A stretch of 60,542 bases of DNA from Stutzerimonas stutzeri (lineage in GTDB: Bacteria; Pseudomonadota; Gammaproteobacteria; Pseudomonadales; Pseudomonadaceae): the NCBI GenBank assembly GCA_002339675.1, contig DDKB01000015.1, positions 1-60,542 on the forward strand, given 5' to 3'. The number at the start of each line of letters is the position of its first letter. The first letter of the stretch is position 1. Below, one piece after another: positions 42,795 to 52,451 of this stretch. The notes below the pieces were generated by a model. That model was not told where the DNA came from and searched no databases. It saw nothing but the letters and a program-made list of their open reading frames with translations. The position numbers and the translations under genes are program-made.

Positions 42795-42940
42795 GCGCTC
42801 CTCGATTGAGGGCGCCAGTATAGCGACTGCCGCCCCGCGGCGGCACGCCTGATAGGCGGTGGATATGACAGCTGGGGCACACTGCGTTTACCCCCCGCCC
42901 TGTTATGATGCGGCTCCGGATTCACTCACGGCGACCTGAT

Positions 42941-43894
42941 ATGACCGACACTGCTTTTTTCTGCGTCCTGGCGCACGAAGGCGTCCTGGCCGTGCGAGGG
43001 CCGGACGCACAGAAGTTCCTGCAGGGCCAACTGACCTGCAACCTGAATTACCTCGACGACCAGCACAGCAGCCTGGGCGCGCGCTGTACGCCCAAGGGGC
43101 GCATGCAGTCGAGCTTCCGGATCCTGCCGCAGGCAGACGGCTATTTGCTCGCCATGGCGCAGGACCTGATCGAACCGCAGCGCGCCGACCTGGCCAAGTT
43201 CGCGGTGTTCTCCAAGTCCAAACTGCTCGACGAGAGCGCCGAATGGGTTCGCTTCGGCCTCCAGCAAGGCGACGGTGCGCTGGTAAGCCTTGGCCTCGAC
43301 TTGCCGCAGACCGCTGACACGACCGTCCGGGACCACGGCCTGATTGCCGTGCGCCTGAGCGACGGCCGCGCCGAGTTGTGGGTGTCGGCGCAGGCGGCCG
43401 ACAGCATCCGGTCGAGGCTCGCTGCGCAATTGCCCGAGGCATCGCTGGACCACTGGCTGCTGGCACAGATCCGCGCCGGCATCGGCCAGGTCGTCGCAAC
43501 CACCCGCGAGCTGTTCATCCCGCAGATGATCAACCTCCAGGCGCTGGGCGGCGTCAGCTTCAAGAAGGGCTGCTACACCGGCCAGGAAATCGTGGCGCGC
43601 ATGCAGTACCTCGGCAAACTGAAACGCCGACTGCATCGCCTGGCGGTCGAAGCCAGCGCGGGCCACGCCGCCGTGCCAGAACCGGGCATGGAGCTGTTCT
43701 CGCCGGTGCATACCTCCAGCGTCGGCGAAGTGGTACTGGCAGCAGGCGCCGACGGGGTGATCGAGCTGCTTGCCGTGCTTCAGGAAGATGCTGCTGCCGA
43801 CGGCCGCTTGTTCCTTGGCTCGCCCGACGGCTTGCCACTGACCTTGCTGGCCCTGCCTTATGCGCTCGATGCGAACCGGGAAATCCAGCGATAG
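42941..43894 (+). CDS. ygfZ: Folate-binding iron-sulfur protein YgfZ
   Basis: A 317-residue GcvT-like protein with the diagnostic KGCYTGQE motif. It binds tetrahydrofolate and supports repair or assembly of certain Fe-S enzymes such as MiaB. Start at 42941 gives MTDTAFFCVLAHEGVLAVRGPDAQKFLQGQLT; the 12-codon longer frame is unlikely. Confidence 0.92.
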   Translation: MTDTAFFCVLAHEGVLAVRGPDAQKFLQGQLTCNLNYLDDQHSSLGARCTPKGRMQSSFRILPQADGYLLAMAQDLIEPQRADLAKFAVFSKSKLLDESAEWVRFGLQQGDGALVSLGLDLPQTADTTVRDHGLIAVRLSDGRAELWVSAQAADSIRSRLAAQLPEASLDHWLLAQIRAGIGQVVATTRELFIPQMINLQALGGVSFKKGCYTGQEIVARMQYLGKLKRRLHRLAVEASAGHAAVPEPGMELFSPVHTSSVGEVVLAAGADGVIELLAVLQEDAAADGRLFLGSPDGLPLTLLALPYALDANREIQR

Positions 43895-43941
43895 CCGACC
43901 GCCTTTCATGCCCCCATGCGAATAATCGATTAAGGAACGAC

Positions 43942-44778
43942 ATGAGCACTCTTGCCGACAAGGTCCAGCGAGAACTGACGCAGGCCATCGAGAACGACGA
44001 GCTGGTTCTGCCTACGCTGCCGGAAGTGGCATTGCGGGTCCGAGAGGCCGCCGAAGATCCGGACGTGAGCATTCCCACCCTCGCCAAGGTGATCGGCAAT
44101 GACACGGCGCTGACGGCTCGCATCATCAAGGTGGTCAATAGCCCGCTGCTGCGCACCAACCGGGAAATCAACGACCTGCAGATGGCTATCAGCCGCCTCG
44201 GCATCAACTACACCTCGAATCTCGCGACGGGACTGGCCATGGAGCAGATGTTCCAAGCCACAACCGACGTGGTTGACCGCAAAATGCGCGAGGTCTGGAA
44301 CAAGAGCACCGAGATCGCCGCGATTAGTCACGTGCTGTGCCGCAACTTCACCCGGCTGCCGCCTGACCAGGCGACATTGGCGGGACTTGTCCACCAGATC
44401 GGCGTGCTGCCAATCCTGACCTACGCCGAAGAGCACAGCGCATTGCTCAGTGACTCGATCAGCCTCAACCATGTTATCGACCGGATCCACCCGATCGTCG
44501 GGGAAAAGATCCTGCGCACCTGGGAATTCCCCGACCCGATCGCGACGGTCCCCGGCCAGCACCTGAACTTCGCCCGGGTATCGGACAAGGTCGATTACGT
44601 GGACATCGTCCAGGTGGCGACCCTGCAAAGCTACATCGGCACCTCGCACCCCTATACCCAGCTTGACTGGAAGCAGATCCCCGCGTTCGCCAAGCTGGGC
44701 CTCGACCCGGAAAGCCTGCTGCAGGAAGACGAAGACCTCTCCGCCGCGATGGACGCGGCCATGAGCATGCTGCAGTAA
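43942..44778 (+). CDS. HDOD domain protein
   Basis: A 278-residue cytoplasmic protein consisting mainly of an HDOD domain (LPTLPEVALRVREAAEDPDVSIPTLAKVIGNDTALTARIIKVVNSPLL, then LVHQIGVLPIL). HDOD proteins lack the metal-binding HD pair and act as signalling scaffolds. No output domain is attached. The start at 43942 follows AAGGAA. Partners unknown. Confidence 0.9.
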   Translation: MSTLADKVQRELTQAIENDELVLPTLPEVALRVREAAEDPDVSIPTLAKVIGNDTALTARIIKVVNSPLLRTNREINDLQMAISRLGINYTSNLATGLAMEQMFQATTDVVDRKMREVWNKSTEIAAISHVLCRNFTRLPPDQATLAGLVHQIGVLPILTYAEEHSALLSDSISLNHVIDRIHPIVGEKILRTWEFPDPIATVPGQHLNFARVSDKVDYVDIVQVATLQSYIGTSHPYTQLDWKQIPAFAKLGLDPESLLQEDEDLSAAMDAAMSMLQ

Positions 44779-44797
44779 GCCCTCACCCCAACTGCGA

Positions 44798-44831
44798 CTG
44801 AACGGCGTCGCTACGCAGCGGCGCCGTTCAG
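44798..44831. terminator. Strong hairpin between HDOD gene and ung
   Basis: CTGAACGGCG (44798-44807) pairs with CGCCGTTCAG (44822-44831), with an inner CGCT/AGCG extension. It lies after the HDOD gene and overlaps the stop codon of the convergent ung gene. There is no clear T run, so termination strength is uncertain. Confidence 0.5.
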
Positions 44832-45523
44832 ACCTGCTCGGGCAGCCGCCAGTCGATCGGCGCCAGGCCGCGCTGCTCAAGAAACTGGTTGGCTCGGCTG
44901 AAATGACCGTTACCGATAAAGCCGCGGTGCGCCGACAGCGGCGATGGATGCACTGATTTAAGCAACAGGTGCCGGGTCGGGTCGATCAGCTTTTCCTTGC
45001 CCTGCGCATGGGCGCCCCAGAGCATGAAGACCACGCTTGGCTGCCGCTCGCTGACCAGCTGGATGATCCGGTCCGTCAGGCGCTGCCAGCCCATCTTGGC
45101 GTGGGAACCGGCCACGCCCTGCTCGACCGACAGCGAGGTGTTGAGCATCAGCACGCCCTGGTCCGCCCAATGCTGCAGGTAGCCATGGCGCGGGATCTCC
45201 AGGTTAAGGTCGCGCTTGAGCTCCTTGAAGATGTTCTGCAGCGACGGCGGCGGCGCCACGCCTGGTTGTACCGAGAAGCACAGGCCATGCGCCTGACCCG
45301 GGCCGTGGTAGGGATCCTGGCCCAGGATGACCACCCGGACGCGCTCCAGTGGGGTCGAGTTCAGTGCACTGAACATCAACGGGCCGGGCGGATAGATCAC
45401 CTTGCCGGCCGCCTTTTCGCGTCGTAGAAACGCCCCCAGTTCCTTCATGTAGGGCTGTTCGAATTCATCCTGCAGGGCGGCCTTCCAGCTGCCCTCGAGC
45501 TTGAGGCGATCGTCTTGTTGCAT
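44828..45523 (-). CDS. ung: Uracil-DNA glycosylase
   Basis: A 231-residue base-excision repair enzyme removing uracil from DNA. Water-activating GQDPYHGPGQAHGLCFS and the DNA-minor-groove loop HPSPLSAHRGF are intact. Start at 45523 (MQQDDRLKLEGSWK) is preferred over a 16-codon extension. Confidence 0.95.
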   Translation of the reverse strand: MQQDDRLKLEGSWKAALQDEFEQPYMKELGAFLRREKAAGKVIYPPGPLMFSALNSTPLERVRVVILGQDPYHGPGQAHGLCFSVQPGVAPPPSLQNIFKELKRDLNLEIPRHGYLQHWADQGVLMLNTSLSVEQGVAGSHAKMGWQRLTDRIIQLVSERQPSVVFMLWGAHAQGKEKLIDPTRHLLLKSVHPSPLSAHRGFIGNGHFSRANQFLEQRGLAPIDWRLPEQV

Positions 45524-45767
45524 GGGGCTACCCTGGCCGGCCGAGGCGCTGAACCCTAAGCAAAGCCCCACGACGAGTCAATGGCCGGACGGCGGCGCCG
45601 GGGCGAGGTTGCGCTTATGCCGCGCGAGCCGGCGATAGGCGGGAAATGTCGGGCACCGCACAGTTGCGCGATCGCCGCCACGCTACGACCAATGAAAGCG
45701 TGACGGATGCATCAAGGCGCAGTAAAAAACGCCTCTCGCCAACAAAAACTACAACAAGGAAATCGTG

Positions 45768-47015
45768 ATGAAACGGACCACTCTGCTGGCTCTGGGGTTG
45801 GGGTTCTGCCTGGCCGCCGAGGCGGCCGACCCGATCACCCTCGGGCTCAATTACCCCCGCACCGGCAGCTATAAGGAAGAAGGACTCGCGCAGATGCGCG
45901 GCGCCTTGCTGGCCATCGATGAGATCAATGCCAACGGCGGCGTGTTGGGGCGCCCGCTCAAGCTGGCCTCGCGCAACTCCGCCTCGCGGCCGGAAAAGGC
46001 CGTCGCCAACGTCGACAAGCTCGCCGACGAAGGCGCGGCGATGCTCTTTGGTGGCGCCTCGAGCGCGGTGGCGATCGCCGCCGGCAAGCGCGCCAAGGAG
46101 CGCGGCCTGCTCTACTTCGGCACCCTGACCTACTCCAACGACACCACGGGCAAGGACGCGCACCGCTACCTGTTCCGCGAATGCAACAACGCTTGGATGA
46201 GCGCCCGGGTCCTCGGCCAGTATTTGAACAAGGAGTTGCCGAACAAGCGCTACTTCTACGTCACCTCCGATTACACCTGGGGCCACACCAGCGAGCGCTC
46301 GCTACGGCAGGCGACCGGCACCGAGGACACCCAGCAGCATCCCGGCATCAAGACCGCCTTTCCCGGCGCACGGCTGTCCGACTACCGCGACGCCCTGACC
46401 CGGGTGGCCGACAGCGACACCGAGGTGCTGGTGCTGGTGCTGTTCGGCGACGACTTGGTGCGCGCCATGCGCATCGCCAACGAACTCGGCCTGACCCGGC
46501 GGATGCAGGTCGCCGTGCCCAACCTGACCCTGAGCATGGTCGAGGCGGCAGGGCCGGACATCATGTATGGCGTGCTGGGCACCGAACCCTGGACCTGGCG
46601 CGTACCGGAGCTGGAAGGGTCAACCGCCGGGCAGCAGTTCGTCGCGCATTTCGACGAGCGCTACCAGACACACCCGTCCAGTTCCGCGGCATCGGCATAC
46701 AGCATCGTCTACCAGTGGGCCGACGCCGCGACGCGGGCACGCAGTCTCGACAGCGAACGCATCATCGCCGCGCTGGAGGGTCATCGCTACAGCCTGCTCA
46801 AAGACGAGCAGCAATGGCGCAGCTTCGATCACCAAAACATCCAGAGCGTCTATGCGGTCCGGGTGAAAGCGCGCGAGGACGTCCTCAAGGATCGCTTCAA
46901 GCAAGACTACTTCGAAATCGTCCACCGCCTTTCCGGCGAACAGGCCGCGGCGCCCTCGCTGGTCGAATGGCAGGCCGAGCGCCGTGCCGGCGGCCAGGCA
47001 CTGGCCCTGCAATAA
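45768..47015 (+). CDS. Periplasmic branched-chain amino-acid-type binding protein
   Basis: A 415-residue type-I periplasmic binding protein with signal peptide (FCLAAEAADP). Opening TLGLNYPRTGSYKEEGLAQMRGALLAIDEINANGGVLGRPLKL is typical of Leu/Ile/Val- or urea/amide-type receptors. No permease or ATPase genes adjoin. The start at 45768 follows AAGGA; a GTG three bases earlier is too close to the site. The ligand cannot be read from sequence; isolated copies like this can serve sensor systems. Confidence 0.82.
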   Translation: MKRTTLLALGLGFCLAAEAADPITLGLNYPRTGSYKEEGLAQMRGALLAIDEINANGGVLGRPLKLASRNSASRPEKAVANVDKLADEGAAMLFGGASSAVAIAAGKRAKERGLLYFGTLTYSNDTTGKDAHRYLFRECNNAWMSARVLGQYLNKELPNKRYFYVTSDYTWGHTSERSLRQATGTEDTQQHPGIKTAFPGARLSDYRDALTRVADSDTEVLVLVLFGDDLVRAMRIANELGLTRRMQVAVPNLTLSMVEAAGPDIMYGVLGTEPWTWRVPELEGSTAGQQFVAHFDERYQTHPSSSAASAYSIVYQWADAATRARSLDSERIIAALEGHRYSLLKDEQQWRSFDHQNIQSVYAVRVKAREDVLKDRFKQDYFEIVHRLSGEQAAAPSLVEWQAERRAGGQALALQ

Positions 47016-47203
47016 CGCTCCCGCCGGAGCGGCGCGACTGCCGCTCCGCTCCTGCTCCCGGTCAGCACGGCAACCCGCCTCGCTCCAGCACGCCTAGACT
47101 TGCCCTGAGGACACGACCACAGCACCACCCGGCGGCCGCAACGCCACGAAGCCCCGCCGGTCCAACGGCTACCCTGTCACAATGTCACCGGGAGACCTTC
47201 GCC

Positions 47204-48025
47204 ATGAACTCGACGGCCATCGAACCCTACAAGTCCGCGTTCTTCGACCTGACGCACAAGCTCACGGTGGAAAAGCACGGGCATACCGCGCTGATCACCA
47301 TCAACCATCCGCCAGCCAACACCTGGGACCGGGAGTCGCTGATCGGCCTCAAGCAGGTCGTCGAGCACCTCAACCACGACGACGAGGTGTATGCGCTGGT
47401 CATTTGCGGGCAGGGGGAAAAGTTCTTCAGCGCCGGGGCTGACCTCAACCTGTTCGCCGACGGCGACCGTACCCGCGCAAGAGAGATGGCCAGACGCTTC
47501 GGCGAAGCGTTCGAGGCCTTGCGGCAGTTTCGCGGGGTGTCCATCGCCGCCATCAACGGCTTCGCACTCGGCGGCGGCCTGGAATGTGCCCTGGCCTGCG
47601 ACATCCGCATCGCCGAACGGCAGGCCCAACTCGGCCTGCCGGAGGCCTCGGTCGGCCTGCTGCCTTGCGCGGGCGGCACCCAGGCGCTGGCCTGGCTGGT
47701 CGGCGAGGGCTGGGCGAAGCGAATGATCCTCTGCGGCGAGCGGATCACCGCCGACACCGCCCAGCGCATCGGGTTGGTAGAGCAGGTGGTCGAAGCCGGA
47801 GAAGCACGCGGCCACGCGCTACTGCTCGCCTCGCGGGCGGCGCGCCAGAGTCCAGTGGCGGTGCGCACCATCAAACCCCTGATCGACGCCATGCGCAGCC
47901 GCGGACCAAGCAGCGTGGCCGCGGCCGAACGCGAGGCGTTCGTCGATTTGTTCGATGCCCAGGACACGCTCGAAGGCGTCGCGGCCTTTCTCGAGAAACG
48001 CGACCCGCGCTGGCACAACCGCTGA
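47204..48025 (+). CDS. Enoyl-CoA hydratase/isomerase family protein
   Basis: A 273-residue crotonase-fold enzyme. The oxyanion-hole segments SAGADLNLF and FALGGGLECALACDIRIA are present, and both catalytic Glu positions of hydratases appear (GGGLE and GLPEASVGLLP), so hydration of enoyl-CoA is likely. It acts in fatty-acid or amino-acid acyl-CoA breakdown. It is not in an operon with other acyl-CoA genes. Start at 47204 behind GGGAGA. Confidence 0.85.
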   Translation: MNSTAIEPYKSAFFDLTHKLTVEKHGHTALITINHPPANTWDRESLIGLKQVVEHLNHDDEVYALVICGQGEKFFSAGADLNLFADGDRTRAREMARRFGEAFEALRQFRGVSIAAINGFALGGGLECALACDIRIAERQAQLGLPEASVGLLPCAGGTQALAWLVGEGWAKRMILCGERITADTAQRIGLVEQVVEAGEARGHALLLASRAARQSPVAVRTIKPLIDAMRSRGPSSVAAAEREAFVDLFDAQDTLEGVAAFLEKRDPRWHNR

Positions 48026-48067
48026 ACACCACCGCGGGTGCGCTTCGTGCGCTCGACGGACGTACCG

Positions 48068-48514
48068 CTAGCGCCGACCGAAGTCCCGCCGCTCGCGGAA
48101 CCGGTGCGGCAGCGGAGCCCGGTTGAACCGGCGCGCATCGTGACGCCATTGCCGGGACGGGTCGAGGTAACGAGGACGGTGATCCTGCTGCTGGCCGTCG
48201 ATGGCCCGCGGCCAACGGTGGTCATGGCGACGGTGGGCAATGCCCTGGCGCCGCTCCTGCTCCCAGCTGCGCCCGTAGTAGCGCGGCGACGCGGGCGCCT
48301 GATAGCGCGGCGGCAGGTTCTGCGGATACTGCCGGTACTGAGGATAAGGGCTGCGCGGGTCGTATCGATAACCACTCGCTGGCCGCTCGACGCGGTAACT
48401 GCCGCCATCGGGCTGGTAGATCCAGACGCCGCCCCGGGTTTCGGCGCTGGCCGCGCCCGCCAGGCCAACTCCCCATACGAGTCCCCCTAGCAGGGCAATC
48501 AGTGCATGTCTCAT
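48068..48514 (-). CDS. Exported Arg/Tyr/Pro-rich hypothetical protein
   Basis: A 148-residue protein with signal peptide (ALIALLGGLVWGVGLAGAASAETR). The mature part is unusually rich in Arg, Tyr, Pro and His (YRYDPRSPYPQYRQYPQNLPPRYQ...), probably disordered and strongly basic. A GGAGGAGG site precedes the start at 48514. No family recognised; such proteins may bind the outer membrane or nucleic acid. Confidence 0.65.
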   Translation of the reverse strand: MRHALIALLGGLVWGVGLAGAASAETRGGVWIYQPDGGSYRVERPASGYRYDPRSPYPQYRQYPQNLPPRYQAPASPRYYGRSWEQERRQGIAHRRHDHRWPRAIDGQQQDHRPRYLDPSRQWRHDARRFNRAPLPHRFRERRDFGRR

Positions 48515-48738
48515 CGGGCACCTCCTCCAGCCGCCCGGTTTCGGTGCGGCAGTCCGGATATTTGACAACGACGGGCAGTCGGCATGCACGCCGGCGGACG
48601 GCCGGTGCGTGACCATTTGTGTCACCGCAGCGCTGCGCCCCCGGGCATTGCCGCGTTGCGGCCTTGTATGGCTGCGACGGGTTCCCGATAATAGCGCCCT
48701 TTACCCTCGGCTCGTGCAGAGCGTCACAGGAACCCGCG

Positions 48739-49323
48739 ATGACCGAACTCGCCCTGATCATGGTTAGCGCCATCCTGGTGAACAACTTTGTGCTGGTGCA
48801 GTTTCTCGGTTTGTGCCCGTTCATGGGCGTTTCGAAGAAGATCGAAACCGCCATTGGCCTCTCGCTGGCAACCACCTTTGTCCTGACCCTCGCGGCGATG
48901 TGCAGCTACATCGTCCAGCAATACGTGCTCAAGCCGCTGGACCTTGAATTTCTGCGCACCATCAGCTTTATCCTGGTGATCGCCGTCGTGGTGCAGTTCA
49001 CCGAAATGGTGGTGAACAAGACCAGCCCCCTGCTCTATCGCGTGTTGGGGATATTCCTGCCGCTGATCACCACCAACTGCATCGTGCTCGGCGTCGCGTT
49101 GCTGAACGCCAACAAGGCCGAGTTCACCTTTATCACGGCCACCGCGAACGGTTTCGCCGCTGGCCTCGGTTTCTCATTGGTCCTGGTGCTGTTCGCCGCG
49201 CTGCGCGAGCGCATCGCGATCGCCGATGTACCCCGCTCGTTTCAGGGCGCGGCCATCGGCATGGTCACCGCTGGCCTGATGTCGCTGGCGTTCATGGGCT
49301 TCAGCGGGTTGATCAAGCTATGA
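48739..49323 (+). CDS. rsxA: Rnf/Rsx complex subunit A
   Basis: A 194-residue inner-membrane protein with six spans, start MTELALIMVSAILVNNFVLVQFLGLCPFMGVS. A paralogue of RsxE, it forms part of the ion-pumping NADH:ferredoxin (or SoxR-reducing) Rnf complex. Conserved Cys in GLCPF and TTNCIVLG help hold a membrane Fe-S cluster. Followed by rsxB with a four-base overlap. Confidence 0.95.
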   Translation: MTELALIMVSAILVNNFVLVQFLGLCPFMGVSKKIETAIGLSLATTFVLTLAAMCSYIVQQYVLKPLDLEFLRTISFILVIAVVVQFTEMVVNKTSPLLYRVLGIFLPLITTNCIVLGVALLNANKAEFTFITATANGFAAGLGFSLVLVLFAALRERIAIADVPRSFQGAAIGMVTAGLMSLAFMGFSGLIKL

Positions 49324-49895
49324 GCCTGGTGCTGATCGCCGTTCTGGCACTGGTTGCGCTGTGCCTGGCCTGCGGCGCGGTTCTCGGCTTCGCCGCCGTG
49401 CGCTTTCGCGTCGAAGGCGATCCCATCGCCGAACAGATCAATGCATTGCTGCCGCAGACCCAGTGCGGCCAGTGCGGCTACCCCGGCTGCAAGCCCTACG
49501 CGGAGGCCATTGCCGGTGGCGACAAGATCAACAAGTGCCCGCCGGGTGGGGAGTCGACCATCCAGGCGCTGGCCGACCTGCTGGATGTCGAGGCCGAGCC
49601 GCTGGACGCCGCCGAGGGTGAACTGCCGCCGCGCGTCGCCTACATCCGCGAGGCCGAGTGCATCGGCTGCACCAAGTGCATCCAGGCCTGTCCGGTCGAT
49701 GCCATCGTTGGCGCCGCCAAGCAAATGCATACCGTGATCATGGCCGAGTGCACCGGCTGCGACCTCTGCGTCGAGCCCTGCCCGGTGGATTGCATCGACA
49801 TGATCGAAGTGGGAGGCGACCTGCGCAGCTGGACCTGGGACAAGCCCCTGCAGCCCGGCCAACTGATCGCCAGTGACCGGGAGCAGGCCGCATGA
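49320..49895 (+). CDS. rsxB: Rnf/Rsx complex subunit B (ferredoxin)
   Basis: A 191-residue subunit with an N-terminal membrane anchor, an Fe-S binding motif CGQCGYPGC at residues 49-57, and two [4Fe-4S] ferredoxin motifs (CIGCTKCIQACPVDA and CTGCDLCVEPCPVDC). It carries electrons through the Rnf complex. Overlaps rsxA and rsxC by four bases each. Confidence 0.95.
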   Translation: MSLVLIAVLALVALCLACGAVLGFAAVRFRVEGDPIAEQINALLPQTQCGQCGYPGCKPYAEAIAGGDKINKCPPGGESTIQALADLLDVEAEPLDAAEGELPPRVAYIREAECIGCTKCIQACPVDAIVGAAKQMHTVIMAECTGCDLCVEPCPVDCIDMIEVGGDLRSWTWDKPLQPGQLIASDREQAA

Positions 49896-52399
49896 CCGCG
49901 ATGAACGTCTGGGACATCCACGGCGGCATCCATCCGCCCGAGCGCAAGGCGCTCTCCAACGGACAGCCGATCCAGCGCCTGCCCGTCCCACCTCGCCTCG
50001 TGGTGGCCTTGGCGCAACACCTCGGGGCCCCCGCCGAGCCCTGCGTGCCGCTCGGCGCGCAGGTGCTCAAGGGGCAGAAGATTGCCGAAGCCAGCGGCTT
50101 CGTCAGCGCGCCGCTCCACGCGCCGACGTCAGGCACCGTCAGCTTCATCGGGCCGCAACCTTATCCTCACGCGTCGGGCATGCCGGGCGCCGCCATCGTC
50201 ATCGACAGCGACGGCCAGGACCGCTGGGCCGAGCTCCAGCCGCGTCCGGACTACCGCGACATGCCGCCCGAGGAGCTGCTGACGCTGATCCGCGAAGCCG
50301 GTATCAGCGGCCTGGGCGGCGCGGGTTTCCCTACCGCGGTCAAGCTCAAGGGCAGACCCGGGGGCCGCACGCGTACGCTGATCATCAATGGCACCGAGTG
50401 CGAGCCCTACATCACCGCTGACGACCTGCTGATGCGCGAACGGGCCGCCGAACTGGTGGCCGGCATCGACATCCTGGTCCACCTGATTCAGCCGGAACAG
50501 GTAGTGATCGGCATCGAAGACAATAAGCCAGAGACCATTGCGGCCGTACGTGCCGCGGCGGAGCGGCGCGACTACCTGGTCAAGGTGTTCCCCACCAAGT
50601 ACCCCTCCGGCGGCGAAAAGCAGCTGATTCAAATCCTGACCGGCGAGGAAGTGCCCAGCGGTGGGCTGCCGGCCGATATCGGCATGCTCTGCCAGAACGT
50701 CGGCACCTGTGTGGCAATCCATGACGCCGTGCTGCTGGGTAAGCCGCTGATCTCGCGCATCACCACCCTGACCGGGGAAGCGCTGGCGCGCCCGATGAAC
50801 GTGGAGGCGCTAATCGGCACGCCGGTACGCGACCTGCTGCTGCACGCCGGCCTCAACGAGGACAAGCTCGACCGCCTGATCATGGGTGGCCCGATGATGG
50901 GCTTCACCTTGCCGTCACTGGACGCGCCCCTCATCAAGACCACCAACTGCCTGCTCGCCAGCACCCACGCGGAGCTGCCCCCGCCGCCGCCGGCAATGCC
51001 CTGTATCCGCTGCGGCGAGTGCGCCGAGGCCTGCCCGGCGAGCCTGTTGCCACAGCAGCTGCACTTCTTCGCCCTCGGCCAGGAGCACGATCAGCTCAAG
51101 GCCTACAACCTGTTCGACTGCATCGAGTGCGGCGCCTGCGCCTACGTCTGTCCCTCCAGCATCCCGCTGGTGCAGTACTACCGCGCCGCCAAGGGCGAAA
51201 TCCGCGCATTGGAACACAAGCAGCAGAAGGCCGAGCATTCGCGCCAGCGCTTCGAGTGGCGCCAGGAGCGACTGCGACGAGCCGAGGAGCAGAAGGAAGC
51301 CGATCGCAAGGCGCGGGCTGAACGGGCCGCCCGGGCAAAGACCGCGCAGGCCGACCCCGCTGTTGCCAGCCAGGACGACACGGTGGCACGCCTCAAGGCC
51401 AGCAAAACCGGCCTGAACGATGAGCAGAAGCGCCTCAAGATCGAAGCCAGCATGGCGCAGGTCGCGCTGAAGAAGGCCGAGAAACAACTGGCCACACACG
51501 CCACGGCGGAACTCGAGCAGCAGGTCGCAGCGCTGCGCGAAGCGGCCGCGCGGGCGCAGCTGGCGCTGGAGCAGTCGATGGCCGCCGCGCCCCAGGATCA
51601 GCCAGCGCCTGCAGCGGCCGCCAGCGATGCCGCGAAAAAAGCCAAGATCGAAGCGGCCATGCTGCGCGCCCAGGTCCGCAAGCTGGAAAAACTCGACAGC
51701 CGCGACCCCGAACAGCAAGCCGAGCTGAACCGGTTGCAGGCGCAACTGGCCAGCGCCGAACAGGGGCTGAGCGAAGCGCAGGAGGCCGCCCCGACCGCTG
51801 CGGCCACCACACCGCCCCGCGACGATGCCGCAAAAAAAGCCAAGATCGAAGCGGCCATGTTGCGCGCCCAGGTCCGCAAGCTGGAAAAACTCGACAGCCT
51901 CGACCCCGAGCAGCAGGCCGAACTCAGCCGCTTGCAGGCGCAGCTGGTCGGCGCCGAACGGGCCCTGAGCGAAGCGCAGGAGGGCGCCCCGACCGCACCA
52001 ATCAAGGCCGCCAAGGACGAATCGCTGAAAAAGGCCAAGATCGAGCTGGCGATGAAGCGGGCCGAGCTGAAAAAAGCCGAGAAGGCCAGTGCCGATGAGG
52101 CCGAACTGAGCCGTCTGCGCGATGCCCTGGCAGCCGCCGAACAGGCACTGCATGCCGCAGAAGCGAACTCATCCAAGCCGGCCCCGGTGCTCGAACGCAC
52201 CGAAAAGCGTCCGGTGGACGATGCGACCCGCGCGCTGAAGACCGAACTGGCCTTCGCCCGCGCCGACATGCGCAAACTCGAACGCGATGCGCACAGCGAT
52301 CCCGTCGCGCTGGACGCCGCCCGCGCCCGCCTGAACGAAGCCGAGCACAAGCTGCAGGCACAGGCAGACGCGGCGGCGACCGGCGCACCCCAGGCGTAA
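49892..52399 (+). CDS. rsxC: Rnf/Rsx complex subunit C with long repetitive tail
   Basis: An 835-residue subunit. The first about 440 residues form the conserved RnfC part: flavin/NADH-binding domain (GLGGAGFPTAVKL, GTECEPYITADD) and two [4Fe-4S] motifs, CIRCGECAEACP near 371 and CIECGACAYVCP near 410. The remaining about 395 residues are an Ala/Glu/Lys/Gln-rich coiled-coil-like tail with repeated AAKKAKIEAAMLRAQVRKLEKL units. Tail length varies widely in gammaproteobacteria. Confidence 0.95.
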   Translation: MTAMNVWDIHGGIHPPERKALSNGQPIQRLPVPPRLVVALAQHLGAPAEPCVPLGAQVLKGQKIAEASGFVSAPLHAPTSGTVSFIGPQPYPHASGMPGAAIVIDSDGQDRWAELQPRPDYRDMPPEELLTLIREAGISGLGGAGFPTAVKLKGRPGGRTRTLIINGTECEPYITADDLLMRERAAELVAGIDILVHLIQPEQVVIGIEDNKPETIAAVRAAAERRDYLVKVFPTKYPSGGEKQLIQILTGEEVPSGGLPADIGMLCQNVGTCVAIHDAVLLGKPLISRITTLTGEALARPMNVEALIGTPVRDLLLHAGLNEDKLDRLIMGGPMMGFTLPSLDAPLIKTTNCLLASTHAELPPPPPAMPCIRCGECAEACPASLLPQQLHFFALGQEHDQLKAYNLFDCIECGACAYVCPSSIPLVQYYRAAKGEIRALEHKQQKAEHSRQRFEWRQERLRRAEEQKEADRKARAERAARAKTAQADPAVASQDDTVARLKASKTGLNDEQKRLKIEASMAQVALKKAEKQLATHATAELEQQVAALREAAARAQLALEQSMAAAPQDQPAPAAAASDAAKKAKIEAAMLRAQVRKLEKLDSRDPEQQAELNRLQAQLASAEQGLSEAQEAAPTAAATTPPRDDAAKKAKIEAAMLRAQVRKLEKLDSLDPEQQAELSRLQAQLVGAERALSEAQEGAPTAPIKAAKDESLKKAKIELAMKRAELKKAEKASADEAELSRLRDALAAAEQALHAAEANSSKPAPVLERTEKRPVDDATRALKTELAFARADMRKLERDAHSDPVALDAARARLNEAEHKLQAQADAAATGAPQA
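51626..52012 (+). repeat. Tandem 198-bp in-frame repeat in rsxC
   Basis: The segment starting GATGCCGC at 51626 recurs at 51824, exactly 198 bases (66 codons) later, with near-identical sequence over the first 110 bases. A third, degenerate unit begins near 52015. The repeat keeps frame and extends the coiled-coil tail. Confidence 0.8.
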
Positions 52400-52451
52400 C
52401 CAACCGGGGCGGCGCTGGCCGCTGTCCCGACCGTTTTCAACCGGAGAGCCA

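Noticed and set aside
47227..48468. A 413-codon minus-strand frame opposite the enoyl-CoA hydratase
   Set aside because: It is Ser/Arg-rich antisense shadow; the plus-strand crotonase motifs are decisive.
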